Positions 42,508 through 51,534 are shown, counted from the stretch's first letter. The stretch: DNA of 64,000 nucleotides from Cytobacillus gottheilii (GCF_900166665.1 NZ_LT800494.1:3432061-3496060), one strand, 5' to 3'. Translations and numbers: made by a program. The notes: generated by a model from the sequence alone, not told the origin.

Positions 42508-43836
42508 TTAAATCACCTGCAGCCCCGCTTGATTCAAGAAGTTCCAAGGTTTGTTGTAATGAGGCTGGAAGAAGAAATCAACAAATCCAAGCTCATCCAT
42601 TGTCATCTTATTCTGAATACAAACTGATAATGTGTTGATTGATTGAGTCACGTCGATTTTAGACATAACCTGTGCTCCAACAATACGCTTTGTATCTTCT
42701 TCGTACACAACCTTCAACTGTACCTCTTCATAGGTTGGCATAAATTCTGGACGGTCATGCTCAACGATTGTGACACTTTTCACATTCAATCCCATACGTT
42801 GAGCTGATGCTTCTGTTAAGCCTGTTGTTGCAATGTTTTGATCATATATTTTAATGCCTGATGTTCCTTGAGTTCCCATGTAGCGAACAGTTGGTTTTAC
42901 CAGGTTTTTAGCTACAAGCGTTCCCATTCTCACCGCGTTTGTTGCAAGCGGAATATAAGCATATTCACCTGTTGGGTTATAGCGAATCGCACAGCTGTCC
43001 CCAGCAGCAAATACATCTTCATTGCTCGTGCGCATATACTCATCGACTTTAATCGCGCCATTTGCAAGCATATCAATCTGCCCTTTTAACAAGCCAGTGT
43101 TCGGCTGGAATCCGATACAAAGAATCACAAGATCTGCTTCGTATTGACCATTCGCTGTTTGAACGGCAGATACTTTGCCATCTTCCCCGACAAAACGATT
43201 AACGGTTTCACCCAGCGCTAACTGAACGCCGCGGTCAGTAAAGTCCTTTTCAACAATTCCTGTAAAAGATTCATCTAAATACTTGCTTAAGATTCTTGTT
43301 TCACCGTCAATAAGCGTTACATTTTTCCCGCTCATTTCGAATGCTTCTACAAGCTCAATGCCAATATAACCTGCCCCTACAACTACAATATTTTGTGCAT
43401 CCTTCGCCTTTTCAATGATTGTGTTCGCATGATGGAAGTTTTTGCAGAGCAATACATTCTCCATATCAATGCCTTCAATCTTTGGAATAACAGGCCAAGA
43501 TCCAGTCGTCATGACGAGCTTATCAAATGTGTCTGTCACTTCTTTGTCTTCTGTCAGATTTCTTGCTGTGATCTTTTTCTCTTCAACATTAATATCCACT
43601 ACTTCATGCTTCATCAGCATCTTAACGCCTAGCTCCGTCAATTCTTCTGGAGAACTGTAAAATAAACCGTTTGGATCTTTCACAACGCCGCTAACATGCA
43701 GGGCAATTCCGCAAGATAAAAAGGAAATATTATCGTTTCTTTCATAAACTGTAATTTCAGCTTCTGGGTAAAGCTTCACCATATTTGATACCGCAGCAGT
43801 TCCAGCATGTGTACATCCAATAACAGCAATTTTCAT
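42508..43836 (-). CDS. nox: FAD-dependent NADH oxidase (water-forming type)
   Basis: The 442-residue pyridine-nucleotide disulfide oxidoreductase has an N-terminal FAD Rossmann motif, single redox cysteine C42 in FLSCGIALHVSG, a second nucleotide fold VVVGAGYIGIELVEAF, the FAD motif DVFAAGDS and a dimerisation domain ending FFFQPHYNKPWNFLNQAG. Both NADH oxidase and CoA-disulfide reductase share this layout; the SFLSCGIALHVSGVVKDP form favours the four-electron NADH oxidase. Several TGTGA/TCACA palindromes upstream suggest redox control. Confidence 0.85.
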   Translation of the reverse strand: MKIAVIGCTHAGTAAVSNMVKLYPEAEITVYERNDNISFLSCGIALHVSGVVKDPNGLFYSSPEELTELGVKMLMKHEVVDINVEEKKITARNLTEDKEVTDTFDKLVMTTGSWPVIPKIEGIDMENVLLCKNFHHANTIIEKAKDAQNIVVVGAGYIGIELVEAFEMSGKNVTLIDGETRILSKYLDESFTGIVEKDFTDRGVQLALGETVNRFVGEDGKVSAVQTANGQYEADLVILCIGFQPNTGLLKGQIDMLANGAIKVDEYMRTSNEDVFAAGDSCAIRYNPTGEYAYIPLATNAVRMGTLVAKNLVKPTVRYMGTQGTSGIKIYDQNIATTGLTEASAQRMGLNVKSVTIVEHDRPEFMPTYEEVQLKVVYEEDTKRIVGAQVMSKIDVTQSINTLSVCIQNKMTMDELGFVDFFFQPHYNKPWNFLNQAGLQVI

Positions 43837-43885
43837 TTATGTGTTCCTCCTAGAGTTTATGTTTGTTAAAAACTTCACATATTAT

Positions 43886-43903
43886 TTGTGATTTATTTCA
43901 CAT
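43886..43903. promoter_or_regulatory. Rex/FNR-like operator 1 upstream of nox
   Basis: TTGTGATTTATTTCACAT contains TGTGA-N6-TCACA, 50-67 bases before the nox start. It fits the FNR core exactly and the Rex consensus with one mismatch. An overlapping TTCACATATTATTTGTGA lies at 43874-43891. Confidence 0.6.
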
Positions 43904-43954
43904 TCAACCTTATGAACTCATTATAAGACATCTATGTGAAATAATCAACATATT

Positions 43955-43972
43955 TTGTGATTTTTATCACAT
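43955..43972. promoter_or_regulatory. Rex/FNR-like operator 2 upstream of nox
   Basis: TTGTGATTTTTATCACAT has the same TGTGA-N6-TCACA core, 69 bases from operator 1 (close to whole helical turns). A half-site TGTGAAATAATCAACA lies between at 43935-43950. The rest of the 381-bp gap to the OYE gene shows no gene. Confidence 0.6.
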
Positions 43973-44217
43973 ACTATTCAAAAGCTTGTCATAATAAGCT
44001 TTCTAAGCATTATACTCCATTAGTTAGCCCGATTTTCATAAAAAAAACACAATATTTTGCTGCCAAAAAATCTGCTAAAGATTACACCTTCCAGTCTGCT
44101 GGTTAGCACTCGAAAGAATGGAAAAGCTAAGCAAGCAGATTCTTTTACAGTTTTACTGATTTTACATATGATTACCTCTATACCGCTTTAAATAACCAAC
44201 TAAGGAGATTAAAAAGT

Positions 44218-45339
44218 ATGACTAATAAAAACAACTCACTGTTATCTTCTTTTACCCTGCCGAATGGCATAACTCTGAAAAACCGTGTAGTAATGGCACC
44301 AATGACCAATTTTTCTTCCAATCAGGATGGAACGGTTACGGATGCTGAAGTAGAATATTATGCACGCCGCTCATCTGGCGTATCAATGGTCATTACGGCT
44401 TGTACAAATGTAACGCCAAATGGCCAAGGTTTTCCTGGGGAATTTGCTGGCTATAGTGATGATTTTATCCCAAGCTTAAAGCAACTAGCTTCAGGCATTA
44501 AAGAACAAGGCGCAAAAGCCATTCTGCAAATCTTCCATGGCGGCAGACAATGTCCTCCTGATTTAGTAAATGGAGATGTGGTAAGTGCGAGTAATATTCC
44601 TTCAGAAGGCGAAGGAAATCCAGTTCCACGCGGCCTATCTGAGGCTGAAGTGGAAGAAATGATTGAGGCTTTTGGTGAAACAACTCGCCGCGCAATTGAA
44701 GCTGGTTACGATGGGGTTGAAATTCACGGAGCAAACGGCTATCTGATTCAGCAATTCTTCTCCCCGCATTCAAACCGCAGAGAAGATCGCTTTGGCGGCA
44801 GTCTTGAAAAACGAATGACGTTCCCTCTTGCTGTCGTAGAAAAGGTAAAAAGTGTGGTAAAAGAACATGCTAAATCTCCATTCATTGTAGGCTACCGCTT
44901 CTCGCCAGAAGAGCCGGAAACACCTGGGATTACAATGGATGACACTCTTGCTCTTGTTGATAAATTATCAGATCAAGGTTTAGATTACTTGCATGTTTCA
45001 CTTCAGGACTTCCACTCAACACCAAGACGCGGTGTTGATGATCTATCGAAAACACGCATCGATTACTTATTAGAAAAAATCGATAACCGTGTACCTTTAA
45101 TTGGAGTTGGTTCTATTTATAGTGCAGAGGATGCAAAGAAAGCATTCGCAACAGGCGTTCCGCTTTTAGCATTAGGCAGGGAACTGATTATCGATCCAGA
45201 TTGGGTACAAAAAGTAGACGCTGGAAAAGAAGATGAAATTGTGACGGAGATCGATAAAGATCGCCAGAAAGAACTTGTTGTTCCAGATCCACTGTGGAAT
45301 GCAATCATCAATACACCTGGCTGGTTCCCGGGAGTATAA
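44218..45339 (+). CDS. NADH-dependent flavin oxidoreductase (old yellow enzyme, YqiG-like)
   Basis: The 373-residue FMN TIM barrel has KNRVVMAPMTNFSS at the N-terminus, catalytic-site histidines in DGVEIHGANGYLIQQFFSP-type motif and the phosphate-binding GVGSIYSAEDAKK and ALGREL end. Members reduce activated C=C bonds. The N-terminal shape and length fit YqiG. The ATG follows AAGGAGAT. It is transcribed away from nox, sharing the gap with the Rex/FNR-like sites. Confidence 0.9.
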   Translation: MTNKNNSLLSSFTLPNGITLKNRVVMAPMTNFSSNQDGTVTDAEVEYYARRSSGVSMVITACTNVTPNGQGFPGEFAGYSDDFIPSLKQLASGIKEQGAKAILQIFHGGRQCPPDLVNGDVVSASNIPSEGEGNPVPRGLSEAEVEEMIEAFGETTRRAIEAGYDGVEIHGANGYLIQQFFSPHSNRREDRFGGSLEKRMTFPLAVVEKVKSVVKEHAKSPFIVGYRFSPEEPETPGITMDDTLALVDKLSDQGLDYLHVSLQDFHSTPRRGVDDLSKTRIDYLLEKIDNRVPLIGVGSIYSAEDAKKAFATGVPLLALGRELIIDPDWVQKVDAGKEDEIVTEIDKDRQKELVVPDPLWNAIINTPGWFPGV

Positions 45340-45348
45340 ATCATATGG

Positions 45349-45390
45349 GCCGTATAAATACTTTGCGAGATGTATTTATACGGCTTTTTT
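45349..45390 (+). terminator. Terminator of the old yellow enzyme gene
   Basis: GCCGTATAAATAC and GTATTTATACGGC form a perfect 13-bp stem with T6. Confidence 0.92.
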
Positions 45391-45491
45391 ATATTTAAGG
45401 ATCTCTAAGCCCAAATTTTTCAGACAACTTGCAAATGTTTTCCAATTGAATAATCTATCAAAGAAAATTTCCTTTGGAGGTTAGCACAATA

Positions 45492-45995
45492 ATGGAAAAC
45501 ATGTATAGTCAACAGCCTCACCTTGCATGGCATGAAACATTAGAAATTCATGAATTGACGGCTTTCCAATCAATCGGTTTAATGAAATTGAAAACAGCAT
45601 ATGGAAAAGTGAAAGATCCTGCATTAAAAGAATTATATGAACAAGCTATTAATGGGCTCAGCGCTAATATTAGAGAGCTATTGGAATTTTATCCTCTGGC
45701 ACCAAGAGAAGACGATGAAACGGACGAAATTCGTGAAGATTTATTGCCATTCTACGCAGGCGATTTATTGGCTCTTTTTAAAACCGGTGTCCGTAATTAT
45801 TCTATTGCCATCACTGAAACAGCTACACCAGCTCTCAGAACTGTATTGAAAAAGCATTTAAACAATGCGATCGATACACATGCTAAAGTGTTTACTTATA
45901 TGTATGGAAAAAGTTTTTACCCTTCATACAACTTAGAAAAGTTATTGCAAAATGATGTGAATCTGGCTAATAAGGCTTTGCAAAGATCTTTATAA
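45492..45995 (+). CDS. CotF-like spore coat protein
   Basis: The 167-residue helical protein has [20 protein letters not shown] at the N-terminus, [19 protein letters not shown] mid-protein and the C-terminal [19 protein letters not shown] segment with YPSYN. This is the ferritin-like CotF/YhcQ spore-coat family. The ATG at 45492 has TTTGGAGG upstream; an in-frame start six codons before lacks spacing. It is monocistronic with its own terminator. Coat role inferred from the family. Confidence 0.8.
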   Translation: MENMYSQQPHLAWHETLEIHELTAFQSIGLMKLKTAYGKVKDPALKELYEQAINGLSANIRELLEFYPLAPREDDETDEIREDLLPFYAGDLLALFKTGVRNYSIAITETATPALRTVLKKHLNNAIDTHAKVFTYMYGKSFYPSYNLEKLLQNDVNLANKALQRSL

Positions 45996-46005
45996 ATTGC
46001 CTATA

Positions 46006-46037
46006 AAAAACGAGGAGATCTCCCCTCGTTTTTATTT
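46006..46037 (+). terminator. Terminator of the CotF-like gene
   Basis: AACGAGG and CCTCGTT arms with an eight-base loop are followed by T5. Confidence 0.85.
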
Positions 46038-46177
46038 TTACAGCTTAAGCTTCATGATTTTCGCTTTCCAACCTGTATAATTAGCCCATCTGTGATTTCC
46101 AGCTTTAGGGCTGGATCCTCCACTGGATGGCCCTAACACTATTATGCAGGGGATACATAGAAGGTTTTTTGCTTTTT

Positions 46178-46303
46178 CGGTCATTTCCCAAGATGTTTCG
46201 ATCTATTTCCCGGATTTTTCGATCAATCTTCTGATACTTTCGGTCAATCACGAAGGTTTTTCAATCATTTCAAAAGACTTTTCGATCATTTCCTTTTTCG
46301 AAT
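46178..46303. repeat. Phased CGATCATTTC array, exact 21-bp period
   Basis: Unit starts are 46178, 46199, 46220, 46241, 46262 and 46283, every spacing 21 bp. Units read CGGTCATTTCC, CGATCTATTTCC, CGATCAATCTTC, CGGTCAATCACG, CAATCATTTC and CGATCATTTCC, each ending in a run of T. It lies between the converging CotF-like and aldo-keto reductase genes. Confidence 0.88.
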
Positions 46304-46341
46304 ACAATCTCATCCCTTTTCATTTCCCCTTATCCAAGCAC

Positions 46342-46371
46342 AAAAAAAGACAGCCGAAGCTGCCTCTTTTT
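46342..46371 (-). terminator. Terminator of the aldo-keto reductase gene
   Basis: GACAGC and GCTGCCTC arms closed by a CGAA loop are followed by T7 on the minus strand. Confidence 0.75.
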
Positions 46372-46372
46372 G

Positions 46373-47212
46373 TTACACTCGATTCATTTCATCTGGATCG
46401 GATCCAACACGTTCACTTTTGTTTAGTCCGTTAAGAGTTTCCACATCTTCTTGAGATAATTCAAAGTCAAATACATCTGCGTTTGAGATGATGCGGTTTT
46501 CTTTAATGGATTTTGGAATGGTTACAACTTCATTTTGCAGGTTCCAGCGGATAATAACTTGTGCTGTTGTTTTGCCATATTTTTCAGCAATTTTCATAAT
46601 TGTAGGCTCATCTAAAAGCTGACCTTGTTTAAGTGGTGACCATGATTCCAGCTGAATGTTATGCTTTTTGCAGAAATTCCGTAATTCCACTTGAGTTAAG
46701 TGCGGATGGAACTCAACCTGGTTCACCATTGGTGTAATTTCAGCATCCTTCAGCAGGTCCTCTAAATGATGCTCTTTGAAGTTACTTACACCGATCGCAC
46801 GTACACGTCCATCTTTATATAGTTTTTCTAATGCTTTCCATGTTTCTTTGTATTTGTTCTGAGCTGGAACTGGCCAGTGGATTAAGTATAAATCCAAGTA
46901 TTCCAAGCCTAATTTTTCTAAGCTTGTATCAAATGCTTTTAATGTTTCTTCATAGCCTTGATCACCGTTCCATACCTTTGATGTAATAAATAGTTCTTCA
47001 CGTGGAACACCAGCTTCTTTAATCGCTTGGCCGACACCTTCTTCATTTTGATAAATAGCTGCTGTGTCGATGCTTTTGTATCCGTTTTTGATGGCAGCTT
47101 TAACGGATTGAATGACTTCATCTCCGTCTTGAACTTTAAATACCCCTAGGCCTAACCAAGGCATTTTGACACCATTATGTAATGTGGTTGTATCTTGCAG
47201 ATTTGCTGGCAT
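46373..47212 (-). CDS. Aldo/keto reductase (AKR5 family, YtbE/YvgN-like)
   Basis: The 279-residue TIM barrel has the catalytic tetrad D-Y-K-H in SIDTAAIYQNEEGVG, ITSKVW and YLIHWPVP. The NADPH-binding end is TIPKSIKENRIISN. Members reduce methylglyoxal and other aldehydes. The ATG at 47212 follows GAGGAGG; a start five codons upstream overlaps that site. Confidence 0.93.
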   Translation of the reverse strand: MPANLQDTTTLHNGVKMPWLGLGVFKVQDGDEVIQSVKAAIKNGYKSIDTAAIYQNEEGVGQAIKEAGVPREELFITSKVWNGDQGYEETLKAFDTSLEKLGLEYLDLYLIHWPVPAQNKYKETWKALEKLYKDGRVRAIGVSNFKEHHLEDLLKDAEITPMVNQVEFHPHLTQVELRNFCKKHNIQLESWSPLKQGQLLDEPTIMKIAEKYGKTTAQVIIRWNLQNEVVTIPKSIKENRIISNADVFDFELSQEDVETLNGLNKSERVGSDPDEMNRV

Positions 47213-47417
47213 TTGTATCCTCCTCACGTATAGTTCGTGTTTCTAAATATTACCTACTAAATTATATTATCAAGATTTGGTGATGAGATGCAATTTATAT
47301 TGCTCATATTTCGCATCAATTAGATATAAAAGACTATCTAGCCTGTAGGAAAACTTCCATTTCCATTGCGCTGCGGACACTATTTTTCCATGTGGAGCAA
47401 CTTAATACAATATAATC

Positions 47418-47460
47418 AAAAATGCCCAACCGATTAGAGAATATCTATAATCGATTGGGC
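47418..47460 (-). terminator. Terminator of the LprI-domain lipoprotein gene
   Basis: GCCCAACCGATTA and TAATCGATTGGGC form a 13-bp stem with one mismatch; the minus-strand tail is ATTTTT. Confidence 0.85.
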
Positions 47461-47488
47461 TGCAATTATGATTCCTTTAACACAAAAA

Positions 47489-48118
47489 CTACTTCATATA
47501 CTCATTCACAAGCTCATAGCATCGTTCTTGCGTTACATCGGCCATGACAGCTGTATATTCTACATTTTCCTGGGTGCCGCCTTCATATTTTAGGGATGCT
47601 TCCTTTGCAGTGGCGTCTCTGTATTCAATCCATTCTCTCTGTTTCACTCTCAATGCTTCCATCTCTTCAGGTGAAAGCTGTTCCTCAAGGACCGCATAAA
47701 TTTCATTCAATAGTCCGTCCCAAGCTTCCCATCGATCTGAAGCTTCTTTTTTCATTTCAACCGTATTTGATGCCGTCGAGTTTTCCATCATTTCTGTCAT
47801 TTCTTGATCTAGTTCATCCAGTTTTGAGAGATACTCTTGTTTTTTACTGGCAGGTTCTTCCGTGTCACCATTGCCAGGAGACTCTGATGGTTCTTCAACA
47901 GGTGTTTCCTCCGATGCATCTTCAGTAGATGCTCCTTGCTCATCCGCTTCAGAAGTTTCGGTCTCTTCCGATGAATTTTCCGTTGATTGTTCTGCTTCGC
48001 TATTTTCCTCTGATTCGCTGTTGGATGTAGAGTTTGCCTCATCTGCTGTGTCCTGGCAAGCTGCTAAAACTAATACTAACGCTGTCAGCAAAACCAGCAT
48101 GATACTGTTTCTTTTCAT
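47489..48118 (-). CDS. Lipoprotein with LprI-like domain
   Basis: The 209-residue protein has a signal peptide with lipobox LAAC (lipidated Cys near residue 21). A very acidic, Ser/Glu-rich linker follows (about 25-95), then a domain of about 110 residues with LSKLDELDQEMTEMMENST, SDRWEAWDGLLNEIY and LRVKQREWIEYRDATAKEAS matching the LprI/DUF1311 lysozyme-inhibitor-like family. It would be anchored outside the membrane with the linker spanning part of the wall. Function in Bacilli unknown. Confidence 0.82.
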   Translation of the reverse strand: MKRNSIMLVLLTALVLVLAACQDTADEANSTSNSESEENSEAEQSTENSSEETETSEADEQGASTEDASEETPVEEPSESPGNGDTEEPASKKQEYLSKLDELDQEMTEMMENSTASNTVEMKKEASDRWEAWDGLLNEIYAVLEEQLSPEEMEALRVKQREWIEYRDATAKEASLKYEGGTQENVEYTAVMADVTQERCYELVNEYMK

Positions 48119-48218
48119 GTTTAAAACCTCATTTGTAAAAATTTTTGTTGCCTATTCGGCTGCCGACCTGAAACATACATTATTTCTAATTCTATTATAT
48201 TATATAAAATTCAAGAAT

Positions 48219-48467
48219 TCACAGATTTTGCTGGCTATTCGTTCTTTTCCCCTTTACTTTCAACTTAATATTTAGGAACCCTTCATATCCAAAAGCAACT
48301 AATAATCCCGCCCAAAATATTAATTTGGATGATAAGGGTTCACTGCCGTCAATTAGAAAAAAACTATAGTTTATAAATAATAAAAACATATAAGTGTAAA
48401 AACCAAGAACTGCTCCTTTTCTCCAATGCATATGTTCTCTGTTAGACATCATTTTAAATAATTTCAT
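48219..48467 (-). CDS. Small two-helix membrane protein
   Basis: The 82-residue protein has two hydrophobic segments at about 19-40 and 48-66, with basic residues before the first and after the second. No family is recognised. The ATG at 48467 follows GGAGGA; a GTG four codons earlier overlaps it. It lies 26 bases after the hydrolase gene on the same strand, so they are likely co-transcribed. Confidence 0.65.
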   Translation of the reverse strand: MKLFKMMSNREHMHWRKGAVLGFYTYMFLLFINYSFFLIDGSEPLSSKLIFWAGLLVAFGYEGFLNIKLKVKGKRTNSQQNL

Positions 48468-48492
48468 GATTTCCTCCACAATAACAGATGTA

Positions 48493-49419
48493 TCAAGAAA
48501 GGTTACTCTGTTTCTTCAATAATTTTATAATATGATCTATAACAACACCAGGATCCTCAAGATGAACGGAATGACCCGTATCCGTTTCAATGTGTTCAGT
48601 GTTATCAGTCAAGTTCGTTAGCAGAAGCTGGTTTTTCTTCCAGATCTCAGTTTGTTTATTTGCACTCATTACTACAACAGGCAGATCTGCCGGCAGCGGT
48701 TTTGCATTCAAGAGCTGATGTGCGGAGATTTCACTATCCCTATATTCATTATAAACTGATTGATAGGCTCCTATCGTGTATCCGACGTATTTTAGAGCTT
48801 CTTCATGTTCTTGTGTGAGGAATTTCCGCCCAATCTTCTGGTTAAGTATTCTCGGAATTCCAATCAATGAAGTGATATGCCCAAAGGTGACAAGCTTGCT
48901 AAATTGCCTGATTCGTTTTGCATTCTCTTGATTCTTTACATAGTAATTCTCATGTGCAGCATCGACGAGTACTAAACCAGCGACTTCATCGGGATACATG
49001 CTGGCAAATAAACGCATCGCTAGTCCGCCAAAAGAGTGGCCGACCAATATAAAAGGCGGATCTATTTTTAGTGCACTAAGAACATCTCTTAGTTCTTCTA
49101 CACTATCCAAAGAGGTCATTGTCTTCCTATTTGTCCTGCTCCAGCCATAACTGCCCCGATCATAGGAAATGACACGAGCATGCTTAGAAATCTCTGGCTG
49201 AATGTAGCACCAATCAATGGAGATTGAGCTCAGCCCGGCTTCTAGAATGACCGTAACAGGTCCTTCACCACTAACAATGGCATGTACCTCTGAAAATTGG
49301 GTTTTAACAATCTGTCCAGGCGGTTTCACCTTATTTTTCCGATCAATTGCCAGGTTCCAGATTGTCAATGGGAACCCAACTGTGCCTAATGCATTTCTGA
49401 ATACTGTTGCTAAGGTCAT
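48493..49419 (-). CDS. Alpha/beta hydrolase with N-terminal hydrophobic segment
   Basis: The 308-residue protein begins with a weakly hydrophobic stretch (about 4-24), then the hydrolase fold: VILEAGLSSISIDWC, nucleophile in LVGHSFGGLAMRLFA (S about residue 132), aspartate in VVVMSANKQ region and histidine in DTGHSVHLEDPG. The substrate is unknown. It heads a two-gene unit with the small membrane protein. Confidence 0.85.
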   Translation of the reverse strand: MTLATVFRNALGTVGFPLTIWNLAIDRKNKVKPPGQIVKTQFSEVHAIVSGEGPVTVILEAGLSSISIDWCYIQPEISKHARVISYDRGSYGWSRTNRKTMTSLDSVEELRDVLSALKIDPPFILVGHSFGGLAMRLFASMYPDEVAGLVLVDAAHENYYVKNQENAKRIRQFSKLVTFGHITSLIGIPRILNQKIGRKFLTQEHEEALKYVGYTIGAYQSVYNEYRDSEISAHQLLNAKPLPADLPVVVMSANKQTEIWKKNQLLLTNLTDNTEHIETDTGHSVHLEDPGVVIDHIIKLLKKQSNLS

Positions 49420-49550
49420 TTTTCTCCTCCATATTGTTCCAATATTATGTATGGTAAATATTATTCAAGATGGGGTGAAAAATTTCCTTCTAGCTCAGCC
49501 CGATTGCTTTAGTCCTTGGAGTAAAGCTGTATTTATAAATCTGCCTTGGA

Positions 49551-49949
49551 TCAACTGCCTTCGTTAAAATAGACTACTTCCCAAATATGTCCATCAGGGT
49601 CTTCAAAATAGCCAGAGTAACCCCAATCGAACTCCTTTGGCTGTTTAGGCAATATGGTTCCGCCAAATTCAATTGCTGTCTTTAAAATAGAATCCACTTC
49701 TTCTTTCTTCTCCACCGCACAGCTCAGAATGACATTATTCGTTTTGGCAGCTGTACTTGCTGCTGTAAACTCTTCAAGCTCTGACCTCAAATAAAGAACC
49801 AATGATGTGTCATCTTCCATCCTAAAAACGACATGATCGGCACCTTGTACAAACTCTTCCATCGGAAAACCTAATCCTTCCTTATAAAAAGAGATCGACA
49901 CATCCAAGTTTTGCACAGCAAGTGTTATAATATTAATTTTTGCTTTCAC
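49551..49949 (-). CDS. VOC-family (glyoxalase/dioxygenase fold) protein
   Basis: The 132-residue protein has two βαβββ units: INIITLAVQNLDVSISFYKE at the start, DDTSLVLYLRSELEEF mid-way and GYSGYFEDPDGHIWEVVYF at the end with the metal glutamate. The start is uncertain: the GTG at 49949 has GGGAGGG six bases upstream, while the ATG two codons earlier touches it. Substrate unknown. Confidence 0.83.
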   Translation of the reverse strand: MKAKINIITLAVQNLDVSISFYKEGLGFPMEEFVQGADHVVFRMEDDTSLVLYLRSELEEFTAASTAAKTNNVILSCAVEKKEEVDSILKTAIEFGGTILPKQPKEFDWGYSGYFEDPDGHIWEVVYFNEGS

Positions 49950-50030
49950 CTTCATCCCTCCCAATCGTTTTGTAACACATTCATTTTTCACTGTTACTTA
50001 GACGGGTCTAAACAGCTGCAATCGTACCTG

Positions 50031-50549
50031 CTAAGCTTTCCTCCACTCTTCAGCTAAAATCGCGTAATAATACTCATCCCACCACTCTGAACCGTTTGGT
50101 ATACATTTCTTAAAATAGCCTTCTCTTCTCATGCCGATCTTCTCCATAACCCGATGGGAAGCAATGTTTTCAGGTTGGCAGGTTGCAATAATTCTGTGCA
50201 GCTTCACTTTCTCAAAGCTATAATCTAAAATGCCTTTAGCAGCTTCTGAAGCATAGCCTTTGCTGTAATACCTTGGATTAAAGACCCAGCCAATCTCATA
50301 TGTGTGTTCACCAAAGTATTTATGAAAAACTATATGTCCGATAAGAATATCTCCATCAAGTAATACCACAGGAAAATATTTTGCATCAGCATCCATATTT
50401 TGATTTACTAACTCTTTCGCTTTCTCTTGTGTGAATACCCCTTCTGGGATGTATTGCATTACATTCCGGTCTGATGTGTATTCATAAACCGCTTGCCAAT
50501 CTTTAGAATCGAATTGACGTATCAATAACCTATTTGTTTTTATGTACAT
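50031..50549 (-). CDS. GNAT-family acetyltransferase (RimJ/RimL type)
   Basis: The 172-residue protein has the RimJ/RimL layout: TNRLLIRQF start, PEGVFTQEKAKELVNQ, the EIGWVFNPRYYSKGYASEA acetyl-CoA loop and ENIASHRVMEKIGMRREG near the end. The ATG follows GGAGATTAGG. The acceptor (ribosomal protein or other amine) is unknown. Confidence 0.9.
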   Translation of the reverse strand: MYIKTNRLLIRQFDSKDWQAVYEYTSDRNVMQYIPEGVFTQEKAKELVNQNMDADAKYFPVVLLDGDILIGHIVFHKYFGEHTYEIGWVFNPRYYSKGYASEAAKGILDYSFEKVKLHRIIATCQPENIASHRVMEKIGMRREGYFKKCIPNGSEWWDEYYYAILAEEWRKA

Positions 50550-50794
50550 GACCTAATCTCCGTTTACTTAATTCAGCACCTAAAAAGTAAATTCTTTTTT
50601 TATTCCTAAATCCCTTCACATATCTGCAGGCTCTTTACAACAAAAAAAAGACACTCCTTCTGTTTCAAGGATTGCCTCTGTCAATCATTATGTACCAAGC
50701 TTTGCTGATCTACCAGCCTGCCCATCAAACCACAAGGACAGTCAAGGTACCTCGAAGTTTTCCTTCAAAGTTGTATGGCAGGATTTTATTAACA

Positions 50795-50865
50795 CTAATT
50801 ACTTACAACTAAACACTAAACAGTTAAACACTGATCACTAAGCACTCAATACTGAACACTTATCA
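50795..50865. repeat. Ten tandem 7-bp units (CTNANCA)
   Basis: CTAATTA, CTTACAA, CTAAACA, CTAAACA, GTTAAACA, CTGATCA, CTAAGCA, CTCAATA, CTGAACA and CTTATCA follow without gaps; all are 7 bp except one of 8. The array lies in the 400-bp gap between the RimJ-like gene and the coiled-coil gene. The flanking 50550-50794 holds no gene or hairpin that can be supported. Confidence 0.75.
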
Positions 50866-50949
50866 TAGTGTTTCCTCTATGGGAAACCATCAGATTTGAT
50901 TGACTGGATTTAGTGGTTTACAGCGATAGACCAGCAAAGTTAAGCAATC

Positions 50950-51534
50950 TTAGTCGATTTCTACTTCAACAAATGTTCTTGCATTCACTTCATTCAGTGT
51001 ACCATCAATTTCGGTCATGAACTCAACCAAAAACGCATCAAGTTCATCCATTTTTTCGATTGGCACTAAATAGAGTACATCTGCGAGAACCTCTTTTTTC
51101 ACTTGTTCTGAGAGACCCTCTGTTTTCATGTTTTTATTAAATTGGTCAACTTCAGTGGTTGCCTTCGATACAGCTTTCTGATAAGCATATTTCAGATTTT
51201 CAAAGTATGCTTGAATATCATTTTTATAGACTAGAGCTTCAGCAATTTTCATTGTCTTCCCTGTAATGACGATATCGGTTTCCAGATTCGCCTTATTAAT
51301 CGCTACCGTTAACTTTATGTAATTATCTTTCAGGTCATAAAACTGCTGGAATAATGCTTTCACTTTGTCTATCGATTCTTGATGATTCTTTTTGATATCC
51401 TTCTTTTCATCAGATAATATGTGAAGCCTTTTATTATTAATGGCACCATGCTGAGAAATATCTTTTGTAATTTTCTCTAACTGGGCTTTGATCGTTTTTT
51501 TGCGTGTCATCGCACGGGCAATCGTCATTTGCAT
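50950..51534 (-). CDS. Coiled-coil hypothetical protein
   Basis: The 194-residue protein is largely helical and charged, with coiled-coil heptads at about 12-75 and a second helical region at 95-150, ending in an acidic TFVEVEID tail. LTVAINKANLETDIVITGKT resembles a motif of DIP1984-like septicolysin-type proteins, but the resemblance is weak. There is no signal peptide. The ATG follows GGGGAGGAG. Function unknown. Confidence 0.6.
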   Translation of the reverse strand: MQMTIARAMTRKKTIKAQLEKITKDISQHGAINNKRLHILSDEKKDIKKNHQESIDKVKALFQQFYDLKDNYIKLTVAINKANLETDIVITGKTMKIAEALVYKNDIQAYFENLKYAYQKAVSKATTEVDQFNKNMKTEGLSEQVKKEVLADVLYLVPIEKMDELDAFLVEFMTEIDGTLNEVNARTFVEVEID

